Shown: positions 1 through 7,017 of the stretch, piece after piece | How positions within the stretch are numbered: the first letter of the stretch is position 1 | How the letters are laid out: each line of letters starts with the position of its first letter | Source of the DNA: a virus | Direction: 5' to 3' (one strand) | DNA length: 29,038 bases | IMG/VR virus record: IMGVR_UViG_3300042540_000045 | Coordinates: 1 to 29,038 of that record | Program-made: the position numbers and the translations under genes | Notes under the pieces: generated by a model | Database searches by the model: none | What the model saw: the letters and a program-made list of their open reading frames with translations, nothing else | Told to the model about the DNA's origin: nothing

Positions 1-1
1 C

Positions 2-76
2 GGCAAACAACTTGTTCGCAAGTACAAAATCAGCCCGGCGCTGAAGAAAGAAATCGCAAATCTAATCCAATCTTAA
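2..76 (+). CDS. C-terminal end of an unidentified upstream gene (partial)
   Basis: An open frame enters from the left edge and stops at TAA 74-76, giving 24 residues that end in KKEIANLIQS. The residues are basic and look helical. The stop lies 4 bases before the exonuclease ATG, so the gene probably belongs to the same early operon. Too little is visible to name a family. It could be a small DNA-binding or regulatory protein, but this is a guess. Confidence 0.5.
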   Translation, partial: GKQLVRKYKISPALKKEIANLIQS

Positions 77-80
77 TCTA

Positions 81-815
81 ATGAAATCAGTAATCGAGAA
101 GCTCAGAAATGACGCTGAGTACTACACGGGTATTGGCAAACAATACCTAAGCAACTCAGACATCGGGACCCTGTTGACCAATCCAAAGGAATACGGAGTA
201 CCCCGCGAAGACAACAAAGCCTTTGCAGAAGGACGTTTGTTTCACCAATTAATCCTTGAGCCTGAAAAGGCAGTTGACTTCCATCAGGTGGACGTAAGCA
301 CCCGAACCACGAAGGAGTACAAAAACTTCATCGAGACCATGGGCTTACCATTCGCCATGTTGACCAAAGAGGTAGAGGAAGTCAAGCGACTTGTTGGAAT
401 CATCAAAGGGAACATTGCGTTCTACGATGACATCTATCAGCCCGGGAACATCTACGAAGAGCCGGCCATCAAGACCATCAAGGGGATGCAGTGGAAAGGC
501 AAAGCGGACATCGTTACACCTGACTACATCATTGACCTGAAGACCACATCAGACATAAACAAATTCAAGTGGTCGGCTAAGGCTTATAATTATGACTCGC
601 AGTGTTATTTGTATCAGGAGCTGTTCGGCAAACCGTTATACTTCTACGTCATCGACAAGGAGACCGGAGTGCTAGGCATCTTCAGACCATCCGAAAACTT
701 TGTGAAGGGTGGGGAAATGAAAGTGGAACGCGCTATCGCAGTCTACGAGAAGTACTTCGGGAAGAATCCAACCGAGGATATTGAGAACCATTATATCGAC
801 GAAACTTTAGAGTAA
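81..815 (+). CDS. PD-(D/E)XK exonuclease, RecE/YqaJ-like (exodeoxyribonuclease VIII type)
   Basis: A 244-aa probable dsDNA exonuclease for phage recombination or replication. The PD-(D/E)XK active-site series can be read in order: GRLFHQLILEPE with H55, E127 in YEEPAI, GKAD with D143, IDLKTT with D152 and K154, and a QCYLY motif with Q174 and Y178. This is the H-E-D-(D/E)xK-QxxxY layout of RecE/YqaJ/lambda-exonuclease-like phage nucleases, and the length fits a single-domain member. The ATG at 81 is the first in-frame start after the upstream stop. The next gene, 19 bases downstream, has an SSB-like tail, a pairing usual in phage recombination modules. No RecT-type annealase is seen in the window. 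The family call is firm, the exact substrate is inferred. Confidence 0.85.
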   Translation: MKSVIEKLRNDAEYYTGIGKQYLSNSDIGTLLTNPKEYGVPREDNKAFAEGRLFHQLILEPEKAVDFHQVDVSTRTTKEYKNFIETMGLPFAMLTKEVEEVKRLVGIIKGNIAFYDDIYQPGNIYEEPAIKTIKGMQWKGKADIVTPDYIIDLKTTSDINKFKWSAKAYNYDSQCYLYQELFGKPLYFYVIDKETGVLGIFRPSENFVKGGEMKVERAIAVYEKYFGKNPTEDIENHYIDETLE

Positions 816-834
816 CCTTTTAAAAATCAAAATC

Positions 835-1143
835 ATGTCAGAACAAAAAGAAAAAATCTTTGCAGAAGGCTTTTCATTTAAGCGCAACGAGAACGCACCC
901 GACTATGTAATCGGACGCATCAGTATCAAAGTGGACGAGGCAATCACATTCCTGAGAAACCACGAGAAGAATGGATGGGTAAACCTAAACGCGCTGTACG
1001 CACGTAGTGGTAACGCATACATTGAGCTCGACACATTCGAGCCACAACGAGGAGGCGCACCCAAGGCAGCAGCAGCTCCAAAGGCAGCGCCGGCTCCTCA
1101 ACCTGAGGTGCAGAGCGAAGAGGAGGAAGACCTCCCGTTCTAA
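835..1143 (+). CDS. Small protein with SSB-like acidic C-terminus (putative ssDNA-binding)
   Basis: A 102-aa protein. Residues 1-70 form a compact, probably beta-rich domain (FSFKRN, YVIGRISIKVDEA, AYIELDTF). An Ala/Pro linker (about 72-90) follows, and the chain ends in EEEEDLPF. Bacterial SSB proteins have the same layout: OB fold, low-complexity linker, then an acidic tip ending in a Pro-Phe pair that docks partner enzymes. The tail is seen directly. The OB fold and ssDNA binding are inferred, because I do not recognise the N-terminal domain with certainty. It follows the exonuclease directly and a strong terminator lies 24 bases after its stop. The ATG is preceded by an AT-rich leader (TTTTAAAAATC) and no Shine-Dalgarno, as is common in Bacteroidota. 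Confidence 0.6.
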   Translation: MSEQKEKIFAEGFSFKRNENAPDYVIGRISIKVDEAITFLRNHEKNGWVNLNALYARSGNAYIELDTFEPQRGGAPKAAAAPKAAPAPQPEVQSEEEEDLPF

Positions 1144-1166
1144 ACCACAATGACTGCGAGTGAATT

Positions 1167-1191
1167 GGGGGGATTTATCCCCCCTTTTTTT
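1167..1191 (+). terminator. Rho-independent terminator after the exonuclease/SSB-like pair
   Basis: A perfect 7-bp stem GGGGGGA (1167-1173) and TCCCCCC (1178-1184) closes a TTTA loop and is followed at once by seven T residues (1185-1191). It lies 24 bases after the stop of the SSB-like gene and separates the recombination pair from the replication operon, implying a new promoter between 1192 and 1357. Confidence 0.9.
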
Positions 1192-1357
1192 CCTCCAAAC
1201 TATGTCAAAGTGGGTACCTCCCTATACTATATATATATATATTCTATTATTATTATTATTCTATAGAATACAAACTAAAGTTAAAATTGACATAATCGAC
1301 AAGCAGTTTAAAATCAACGACTTAAACGAACATTAATTCGACATAACATTGACATTT
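1192..1357 (+). promoter_or_regulatory. Intergenic control region with iteron-like T(T/C)GACA motifs; possible origin or operator
   Basis: After the terminator, this gap holds the AT tract and then four same-strand copies of T(T/C)GACA at 1287, 1296, 1338 and 1349, plus an inverted copy (TATGTCAA, 1201-1208) that exactly mirrors TTGACATA (1287-1294). It sits directly before the primase-helicase gene. The replication operon must start here, so at least a promoter is expected. Repeats plus a meltable tract before a replicative helicase would also suit an origin. No classical DnaA box (TTATCCACA) was seen, and no clean TTG/TAnnTTTG promoter pair. The motifs are seen; the role is inferred. Confidence 0.4.
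1228..1260 (+). repeat. AT microsatellites: (TA)n then (TAT)n
   Basis: A 15-base alternating TA tract (1228-1242) is followed after one T and one C by five TAT units (1245-1259). A 12-bp perfect palindrome, ATTCTATAGAAT, occupies 1258-1269. Such a tract melts easily. It is the most AT-rich spot in the window and lies in its longest non-coding gap. Confidence 0.85.
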
Positions 1358-3769
1358 ATGGCATATCAGATAACAATCTTCCAAAACATCAAGGAAACAG
1401 CGACTCCGTTCTTCAGAGACGTCAACGTAATCCTTGAGCGTACCAAGGAAGGAGCAACCAAAGACCTTGTAAAGAAAATCAGGGCAGAAAAGAGAAAGCC
1501 TGAGAGAAACGAACTGAAGAAGATGCTCCCGGCAATTTGCTTCAGCGGTACATTCAACAAGAGAGCTGACAATGCACTAATCGAGCACAGCGGGCTTATC
1601 TGTTTGGACTTCGATGGGTATCAGAAGCAGAAGGAACTACTCCAAGACAAAGAGAACCTGAGCAAGAACAAATACGTCTACTCAGTCTTCATCAGCCCTT
1701 CGGGCAATGGCTTGAAGGTATTGGTGAAAATTCCTGCGGATGCAGAGAACCATACAAACTACTTCAACAGCCTAGAAAAGTACTTTAATTCGCCTTATTT
1801 CGATAAGACGAGCAAGAACATCAGCCGCGTGTGTTACGAGTCCTATGACCCGCTAATTCACGTTAATGAGAATAGCAGTATTTGGGACATCATCGAGGAG
1901 CCTGAGTACAAAGAGGTCCATAAGCACCGAGACATGGCAACGATTCCAATCACCGACGAGAACAAGGTGGTGGAAATCCTAGTCAAGTGGTGGACAAAGA
2001 AGTACCCAATGACTGAGGGGCAGCGTAATCAGAACGCATTCGTGCTTGCCATGGCATTCAACGACTACGGCATCAACAAGAGCCTAGCGTCCTACGTCCT
2101 GAACCAATACGCTACGCCTGACTTCACGGTGAAGGAGATTCAAATCACCATCGACTCAGCGTACAAGAACACATCGAACTTCGGGACCAAGTACTACGAG
2201 GACGAGGAGAGAGTAAACCAAATCAAAGCCAAGCTAAGACGCGGTGTATCAAAAAAGGAGATTCGTTCTCAGCTTCAGGAAGCCAACCTAGATGGAGACA
2301 CTATCGAGTCAGTGCTCGCCAAGGTGGAGGAGGAGAACGCGAAACAAACCTTTTGGAGCAAGAACGAGAAGGGCATCATCAAGATAGTTCACATCCTGTT
2401 CAAGCAATTCCTTGAGGACTCAGGCTTCTACAAGTACTGCCCTGAGGGTGGTAAGAACTACGTGTTCGTAAAGGTGACCAACAATCTCATCGACCACACA
2501 TCAGACAAGGAGATAAAGGACTTCGTCCTGAACCACCTGTTGGAACTAGACGACGTAAGTGTTTACAACTACTTCGCCGACAACACCCGATTCTTCAAGG
2601 AAGAGTTCCTGTCAATGCTATCAACCATCGACATCTACTTCATTGAGGACACCAAGGATGCAGCGTACCTGTACTACAAGAACTGCGCTGTGAAAATCAC
2701 CAAGGATGAGGTAATCTCAATCGACTACCTTGACCTCGGCGGATATGTGTGGAAGGACCACGTAATCGACAGGAACTTTGTGGCATGCGAGGTGACATCA
2801 AGGTGCAACTATCGTCAGTTCATCAAGAACATCTGCGGGGATGACGAGAGCCGTGCTCAATCAATGGAGAGCACCATCGGATTCCTACTCCACGGATACA
2901 AGAACCTAAGCTTCTGCCCTGCTGTAATCCTGAACGACGAAGTCATCAGCGATAACCCTGAGGGTGGAACCGGTAAGGGATTGTTCATGAACGCACTGAG
3001 CTGCATGAAGAAGCTAGTGGTAATCGACGGTAAGTCATTCACCTTTGAGCGAAGCTTCGCTTATCAGTTAGTGTCTGCTGACACACAGATTCTATGCTTC
3101 GATGACGTAAAGAAGCACTTCGACTTCGAGCGCCTGTTTAGTGTGGTAACAGAGGGTCTGACCCTTGAGAAGAAGAACAAGGACGCCATCAAGATACCAT
3201 TCAGCAAGAGCCCGAAGATTGCCATCACCACGAACTACGCCATCAAGGGTAGCGGTAATTCATTTGCCCGTAGGAAGTGGGAGCTAGAGTTACATCAGTA
3301 CTACTCCAAGGCGTACACGCCACTCGACGAATTTGGCAAGCTCATGTTCGGAGATTGGAACGATGACGATTGGTGCGAGTTCGACAACTACATGATTGGA
3401 TGCTTGAAGAATTACCTGCGCACAGGATTAGTGAAGAGCAAGTTCGTGAACCTCAAGATTCGTCAACTATCAGCAGAGACATCGCATGACTTCATCGAGT
3501 GGTGTGGGTTGGTAGATGACCAAGAGCGAAACAACTCACTGCATACAGACACTAGGCTGTACAAGAACGAGCTGTACTTAGACTTCATCAACGAGTATCC
3601 TGACTACGGACCAAAGGCCAAGATGACTATCAGCCGTACGCGCTTCTACAAGTGGTTGATTGCTTATGGGCTGTACAAGTATGGCTTAGCTCCTGAGGAA
3701 GGGCGAGACATCCAAGGGCGATGGATTGTTATTCACAAACGTAAAGAGGGGGCCAATGATTCAGAGTGA
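1358..3769 (+). CDS. Primase-helicase (VirE-N/BT4734-like primase, PriCT, SF3/D5-like AAA+ helicase)
   Basis: An 803-aa protein that should prime and unwind DNA at the phage fork. Residues 1-180 match the Bacteroidota VirE-N/BT4734 primase-type domain: CLDFDG with acidic D84/D86, PSGNGLK (114-120), and SRVCYESYDP (156-165). Around 210-270 lies a helical PriCT-like segment. The C-terminal half is an AAA+ helicase: Walker A GGTGKG with K540, Walker B LCFDD with D582/D583, sensor-1 ITTN with N626, and arginine finger ARRKWE at R638/R639. I chose ATG 1358 over TTG 1349, three codons upstream, because the TTG is part of a repeated TTGACA motif and the ATG gives a natural N-terminus. The 3' end overlaps the next gene by 14 bases. 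Domain identities are firm; strict primase activity is inferred. Confidence 0.88.
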   Translation: MAYQITIFQNIKETATPFFRDVNVILERTKEGATKDLVKKIRAEKRKPERNELKKMLPAICFSGTFNKRADNALIEHSGLICLDFDGYQKQKELLQDKENLSKNKYVYSVFISPSGNGLKVLVKIPADAENHTNYFNSLEKYFNSPYFDKTSKNISRVCYESYDPLIHVNENSSIWDIIEEPEYKEVHKHRDMATIPITDENKVVEILVKWWTKKYPMTEGQRNQNAFVLAMAFNDYGINKSLASYVLNQYATPDFTVKEIQITIDSAYKNTSNFGTKYYEDEERVNQIKAKLRRGVSKKEIRSQLQEANLDGDTIESVLAKVEEENAKQTFWSKNEKGIIKIVHILFKQFLEDSGFYKYCPEGGKNYVFVKVTNNLIDHTSDKEIKDFVLNHLLELDDVSVYNYFADNTRFFKEEFLSMLSTIDIYFIEDTKDAAYLYYKNCAVKITKDEVISIDYLDLGGYVWKDHVIDRNFVACEVTSRCNYRQFIKNICGDDESRAQSMESTIGFLLHGYKNLSFCPAVILNDEVISDNPEGGTGKGLFMNALSCMKKLVVIDGKSFTFERSFAYQLVSADTQILCFDDVKKHFDFERLFSVVTEGLTLEKKNKDAIKIPFSKSPKIAITTNYAIKGSGNSFARRKWELELHQYYSKAYTPLDEFGKLMFGDWNDDDWCEFDNYMIGCLKNYLRTGLVKSKFVNLKIRQLSAETSHDFIEWCGLVDDQERNNSLHTDTRLYKNELYLDFINEYPDYGPKAKMTISRTRFYKWLIAYGLYKYGLAPEEGRDIQGRWIVIHKRKEGANDSE
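3746..3752 (+). promoter_or_regulatory. Shine-Dalgarno-like GAGGGGG deciding the helicase start
   Basis: A purine run GAGGGGG ends 3 bases before ATG 3756, inside the end of the primase-helicase gene. It is unusual here, since most starts in the window have only A-rich leaders. It favours ATG 3756 over the in-frame TTG at 3726. Confidence 0.5.
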
Positions 3770-5228
3770 GATAGTTGAGCAAATCGCCGGGTACACGAAC
3801 GCACGCATGGTTGAGTACTTAGAACTACTACTCAGCATTGTGAACAAACAGGTGCCCGTAAAAGTAGGAAGGGGGAAGACTGCCACTACCGAGTATGAGT
3901 ACAAATACAAGGACTGTGACGCTACCCGTGAACGACTTCAGAAGAGCCTTGACTTCTACAAAACACAAGATGATATGACTAAAGAATTTCAATTCAGACA
4001 ATACCAAACAGACATCATACACGCAGCCTTTGACATCTTATCAGAGCATGGCTTCGTGTATCTAGCGATGGAAGTAAGGACAGGCAAGACACTGACAAGC
4101 CTAGGCTTGGCGCAGTACGCAGGAGCAAAGAAAGTTTTGTTCGTCACCAAGAAGAAAGCCATGAGCTCAATTGAGGATGACTACAAAATTCTAGAGCCGG
4201 GATACATCTTGAGGGTAATAAACTATGAAAGCCTCCACCATGTAGCGAATGAATATAAGTGGGACGTAGTAATTCTCGATGAGGCCCATGGCCTAGGCGC
4301 ATTCGCAAAGCCAAGTGAGAGAGCAGTGGCTGTGAAGAACCTCATCGCCAAGGTAGACCCAATGGTTATCCTGTTGTCAGGGACGCCTACTCCCGAGAGC
4401 TACTCCCAAATGTACCATCAGGTGTATGGCATTCCCGGGAACCCATTCCGTGAGTTCCAAAACTTCTACCGCTTCGCTGACACATACGTACAGGTGAAGC
4501 AGAAGAAAATCAACGGGCTATTCATTAAGGACTACAGCCATGGGTTGGAGAACATCATGCACGCAATGAAGCCGTTCATGATTAATTACTCTCAGGCAGA
4601 GGCAGGATTTGTTACGCAGGTGACAGAGGAGATTCTCGAGGTAGAGATGAAAGAGTCAACCTACAAGTTGATTAAGAGATTGCAGAGAGACTTGGTCATC
4701 GAAGGCAAGGACGATACCATCCTAGCGGATACTCCTGTGAAGCTTATGATGAAGCTGCACCAAATGTATTCAGGAACTATCAAGTTTGAGAGCGGCAACA
4801 GCATGATTCTAGACACGAGCAAAGCTGAGTTTATCAAGGAGCACTTCTCCGGATGCAAGCTAGGCATCTTCTACAAGTTCAAGGAAGAGCTCAACGCATT
4901 GCAGCAGGTGTTTGGCGACGAGCTGTGCACAGAGCTTAGTGTCTTTGAAGACACTGACAAGCACATCGCCCTGCAGATTGTATCAGGACGCGAAGGCATC
5001 AGTCTCAAGAAGGCTGACTACTTGGTGTACTACAACATAGACTTCAGTGCGACTAGCTATTGGCAAAGCAAGGACAGGATGACAACCAAAGAGCGAGCGT
5101 TCAACCATGTATATTGGGTCTTTAGTATGGGAGGGATTGAGTATGAGATTTATAAAGCAGTTACAAAAAAGAAAGACTACACAGTAAACCACTTTAAAAA
5201 AGATTTTAATGAAAGATACAGAATTTAG
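3756..5228 (+). CDS. SF2 DEAH-box/SNF2-like helicase
   Basis: A 490-aa ATP-dependent helicase or translocase. Visible motifs in order: a Q-like RQYQ (81-84), motif I EVRTGKT (106-112), motif II LDEAH (174-178), motif III LSGTP (207-211), motif V-like SGREGISL (410-417) and a motif VI-like region around Q437-R441 (YWQSKDRM). Residues 1-70 precede the helicase core and are not recognised. Motif VI is not the classic QxxGRxxR, so the second arginine finger is uncertain. Phage relatives are thought to act in replication or recombination, but the exact job is not known. It overlaps the primase-helicase gene by 14 bases and the next gene by 20, so translation is probably coupled. Confidence 0.85.
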   Translation: MIQSEIVEQIAGYTNARMVEYLELLLSIVNKQVPVKVGRGKTATTEYEYKYKDCDATRERLQKSLDFYKTQDDMTKEFQFRQYQTDIIHAAFDILSEHGFVYLAMEVRTGKTLTSLGLAQYAGAKKVLFVTKKKAMSSIEDDYKILEPGYILRVINYESLHHVANEYKWDVVILDEAHGLGAFAKPSERAVAVKNLIAKVDPMVILLSGTPTPESYSQMYHQVYGIPGNPFREFQNFYRFADTYVQVKQKKINGLFIKDYSHGLENIMHAMKPFMINYSQAEAGFVTQVTEEILEVEMKESTYKLIKRLQRDLVIEGKDDTILADTPVKLMMKLHQMYSGTIKFESGNSMILDTSKAEFIKEHFSGCKLGIFYKFKEELNALQQVFGDELCTELSVFEDTDKHIALQIVSGREGISLKKADYLVYYNIDFSATSYWQSKDRMTTKERAFNHVYWVFSMGGIEYEIYKAVTKKKDYTVNHFKKDFNERYRI

Positions 5229-5367
5229 AAGAGCCCGCGTAATGCAGGCTACTGTAAATGGCGTCATAGAATGGCGCGTTTACCTAGACGGAGAACTCAT
5301 TGCACGATTCGTTCAATACGGGCATGCTACTTCCTTTGCTGAACTTTTAAATGAAAAGAAGCCATGA
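5209..5367 (+). CDS. Small hypothetical protein
   Basis: A 52-aa protein starting at ATG 5209, inside the end of the helicase gene (20-base overlap), and ending at TGA 5365-5367, which overlaps the next ATG by 4 bases (ATGA). It carries a strand-like segment (GVIEWRVYLDGELIARF) and a short C-terminal helix. No family is recognised. Reality is supported by the tight overlap on both sides, which fills an otherwise empty 135-base gap, and by a protein-like composition. Function unknown. Confidence 0.65.
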   Translation: MKDTEFRRARVMQATVNGVIEWRVYLDGELIARFVQYGHATSFAELLNEKKP

Positions 5368-5696
5368 GTATTGAATGTATTTGCATCAACGACAAGAACC
5401 GACCTAGTGAAATACCCGCTGAAAAGTGGGTAGAGGAAGGTGAGATTTACACGATACTATTTGCTATTGTGGTATTACCTCAGCGCAGACTTGGGCTTCA
5501 GCTTGTGGAGATTGATTTAGATGAAAGCTGTGCCCCGTATGAATACTTTTTGGCAGAGCGATTCGCATTTCAAATGGAAGATTTGCCGAGGCTAGAAGAG
5601 TTCATCAGAGATTGTGGTCAGGCCAACTTATCAGTGCACGAATTAATGAAAGAAACGAATGTTAAAAGAACAGCAGATACAGGCCAAGCTAATTAA
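5364..5696 (+). CDS. Hypothetical phage protein
   Basis: A 110-aa acidic protein. The N-terminus, with cysteines in ECICINDKNRPSEIP, followed by W22 and EGEIYTI, resembles a short beta-barrel-like module that I recall in many uncharacterised Bacteroidota phage proteins, where it is an orphan. The remainder (LQLVEIDLDESCAPYEYF, then a helical end) is not recognised. It starts in the ATGA overlap with the preceding gene and overlaps the VRR-NUC gene by 38 bases, which indicates one operon. No enzyme motif is visible. Function unknown. Confidence 0.75.
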   Translation: MSIECICINDKNRPSEIPAEKWVEEGEIYTILFAIVVLPQRRLGLQLVEIDLDESCAPYEYFLAERFAFQMEDLPRLEEFIRDCGQANLSVHELMKETNVKRTADTGQAN

Positions 5697-5925
5697 AGAA
5701 CTTGAGCAGCAAGGATACTATGTCATCAAGTTGGTAAAGACCAACAAGAATGGCATCCCGGATTTGATAGCGATACCAAAAGATTCTGACGTGGAATTTT
5801 TTGAAGTGAAGCGATACGATGGGAAGGTATCACCGCTGCAAGAGTTCAGGATAAAAGAACTAAACAATCACGGAGTAAAAGCTGTGGTATTCAGAGGCCC
5901 TAAAGAAACAAAAGATGCAAAATAA
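5659..5925 (+). CDS. VRR-NUC domain nuclease
   Basis: An 88-aa stand-alone VRR-NUC protein, the small PD-(D/E)XK branch found in phages and at the C-terminus of FAN1. Key features are NGIPDLIAI with G32, P34 and D35, FFEVK with E49 and K51, and Q61 in the following helix, matching the GxPD...ExK...Q core. The length equals the single-domain phage form. Related phage enzymes are thought to cleave branched DNA such as Holliday junctions, which suits a replication operon with two helicases. Its start lies 38 bases inside the previous gene and its end overlaps the DnaA-domain gene by 11 bases. Confidence 0.85.
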   Translation: MLKEQQIQAKLIKELEQQGYYVIKLVKTNKNGIPDLIAIPKDSDVEFFEVKRYDGKVSPLQEFRIKELNNHGVKAVVFRGPKETKDAK

Positions 5926-6427
5926 AATCTACGAGACTGTACAGAATATAGTTGAGATGGTGACTCATACGAAGCTCACAGTTAACAACAGAAAGAGGGA
6001 GTGTGTTGACGCTAGAATGATATACGCATACGTACTCAGGCATAGTGTTGGCGCTTCGCTTGCGAGCATTGGAATGTCCATAAATAAGGACCACACCACC
6101 ATCATACACTACATCAAAACGATGGACAATTTGTTAGAGGTTGACCGTGAGGTAGCTAGGAAGTATATTCGATGCAAAGAATTGCTTTTATTAAGCGAAC
6201 AACCATTAAATTTATTGGATGAAAGAGATGAGATTCTTGAAATAAATAGACTGAAAGAACAGGTAGAAATCCTAGAAAGAAAGAACAAACTGCTAGAGGA
6301 AGAGAACAAAAGGATTACTAAGCAGACAGGAAGGTTCATGAACATTTTAGAACTCATCGAAGAAAACACTCCGTCAGGAGAAGAGTATTTGATAGAAAGA
6401 AAAATCAAGAAAATGTTCAATGAATGA
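5915..6427 (+). CDS. DnaA C-terminal (domain IV)-like DNA-binding protein with coiled coil
   Basis: A 170-aa protein. Residues 15-72 match the helix-turn-helix domain IV of the replication initiator DnaA: D32-R34 followed by IYAYVLR, then SLASIGMSINKDHTT (48-62), where KDHTT corresponds to the DnaA-box-reading GRDHTTV signature. The AAA+ ATPase (domain III) is absent. Residues 105-140 form a strong heptad-rich coiled coil (EINRLKEQVEILERKNKLLE), so the protein probably dimerises. It may bind DnaA-box-like sites in the phage origin, recruit host factors, or act as a regulator; these roles are inferred. It overlaps both neighbours (11 and 8 bases). Confidence 0.8.
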   Translation: MQNKIYETVQNIVEMVTHTKLTVNNRKRECVDARMIYAYVLRHSVGASLASIGMSINKDHTTIIHYIKTMDNLLEVDREVARKYIRCKELLLLSEQPLNLLDERDEILEINRLKEQVEILERKNKLLEEENKRITKQTGRFMNILELIEENTPSGEEYLIERKIKKMFNE

Positions 6428-6614
6428 CACTGAAAAAAAAGAAAACGACAGAGCTGCGAGGATAGCGTTTATGACAATCGGCTATCACGAAAGCATCTCC
6501 ACTATTTATGAGCAGGTAGTGGACCGGGAATACGACCCCGCAAAAGAACAAATCAAGTCGCTCATGAAAGACTTGAGGGACTTATACAAAAGCATAGAAG
6601 ATGACGATTTTTGA
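6420..6614 (+). CDS. Small hypothetical protein
   Basis: A 64-aa highly charged, probably all-helical protein with an acidic end (KSIEDDDF). It starts in an 8-base overlap with the DnaA-domain gene and ends 14 bases inside the next gene. No motif is recognised. Its place in an unbroken chain of overlapping genes supports expression. Function unknown. Confidence 0.7.
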   Translation: MNDTEKKENDRAARIAFMTIGYHESISTIYEQVVDREYDPAKEQIKSLMKDLRDLYKSIEDDDF

Positions 6615-7017
6615 AACTGAAGAAGACCTACGACGCGAGAAGAAAGCCATCGAGACATTTGTTAATGTGTTCGGTGGCTCATTCAAAAAGCTTGACCCAC
6701 TTGACGTAGACTACAAAGTCTTCGACAAAGATGGGAAGTTGATTGCGTACATAGAGGTTAAGGGAAGAATCAGAAACATCAGAGATGCGTACCCATTACC
6801 GGTGGCATTGCGCAAGCTACAGAAGCTAGTAGACAAACGCCTGAACCCTGTCCTTGTGTGGGCATGTGATGATGGTATCATCTACGCCAAGGCAATGAGA
6901 CTTACCGGTACAGTTAAATGGGGAGGTAGACCACCACGAGCTGACGCTTCTAATGACGCCGAGCTCATGGTGTATTATGATAAGCAGAAGGAGATGAAGT
7001 ATGTACGCTATGTTTAG
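6601..7017 (+). CDS. Putative PD-(D/E)XK-fold nuclease
   Basis: A 138-aa protein. LDPLDVDYKVFD (D35/D37) followed by YIEVKGR with E52 and K54 fits a minimal PD-(D/E)XK active site, with an amphipathic helix before it (EEDLRREKKAIETF) as the usual first helix. Later segments (LNPVLVWACDDGIIYAKAM) resemble the strands that complete the fold. The exact subfamily is not recognised; a restriction-like or resolvase-like endonuclease is possible, and a structural use of the fold cannot be excluded. It is the last gene of the left arm. Its TAG stop overlaps the TAA stop of the giant minus-strand gene. Confidence 0.6.
   Translation: MTIFETEEDLRREKKAIETFVNVFGGSFKKLDPLDVDYKVFDKDGKLIAYIEVKGRIRNIRDAYPLPVALRKLQKLVDKRLNPVLVWACDDGIIYAKAMRLTGTVKWGGRPPRADASNDAELMVYYDKQKEMKYVRYV

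Noticed and set aside
1228-1269. CRISPR-like repeat
   Set aside because: The TA/TAT tract is a simple microsatellite with no spacer structure and no cas genes nearby.
1321-1345. CGAA...TTCG inverted repeat as an operator
   Set aside because: The arms are only 4 bp and do not extend, which is expected by chance in AT-rich DNA.
1349-1357. TTG start for the primase-helicase, adding three residues
   Set aside because: The TTG is part of a repeated TTGACA motif, has no ribosome-binding site, and an ATG lies 9 bases downstream.
3726-3755. TTG start for the SF2 helicase, adding ten residues
   Set aside because: ATG 3756 has a GAGGGGG run just upstream, and the extra residues lie wholly within the preceding gene.
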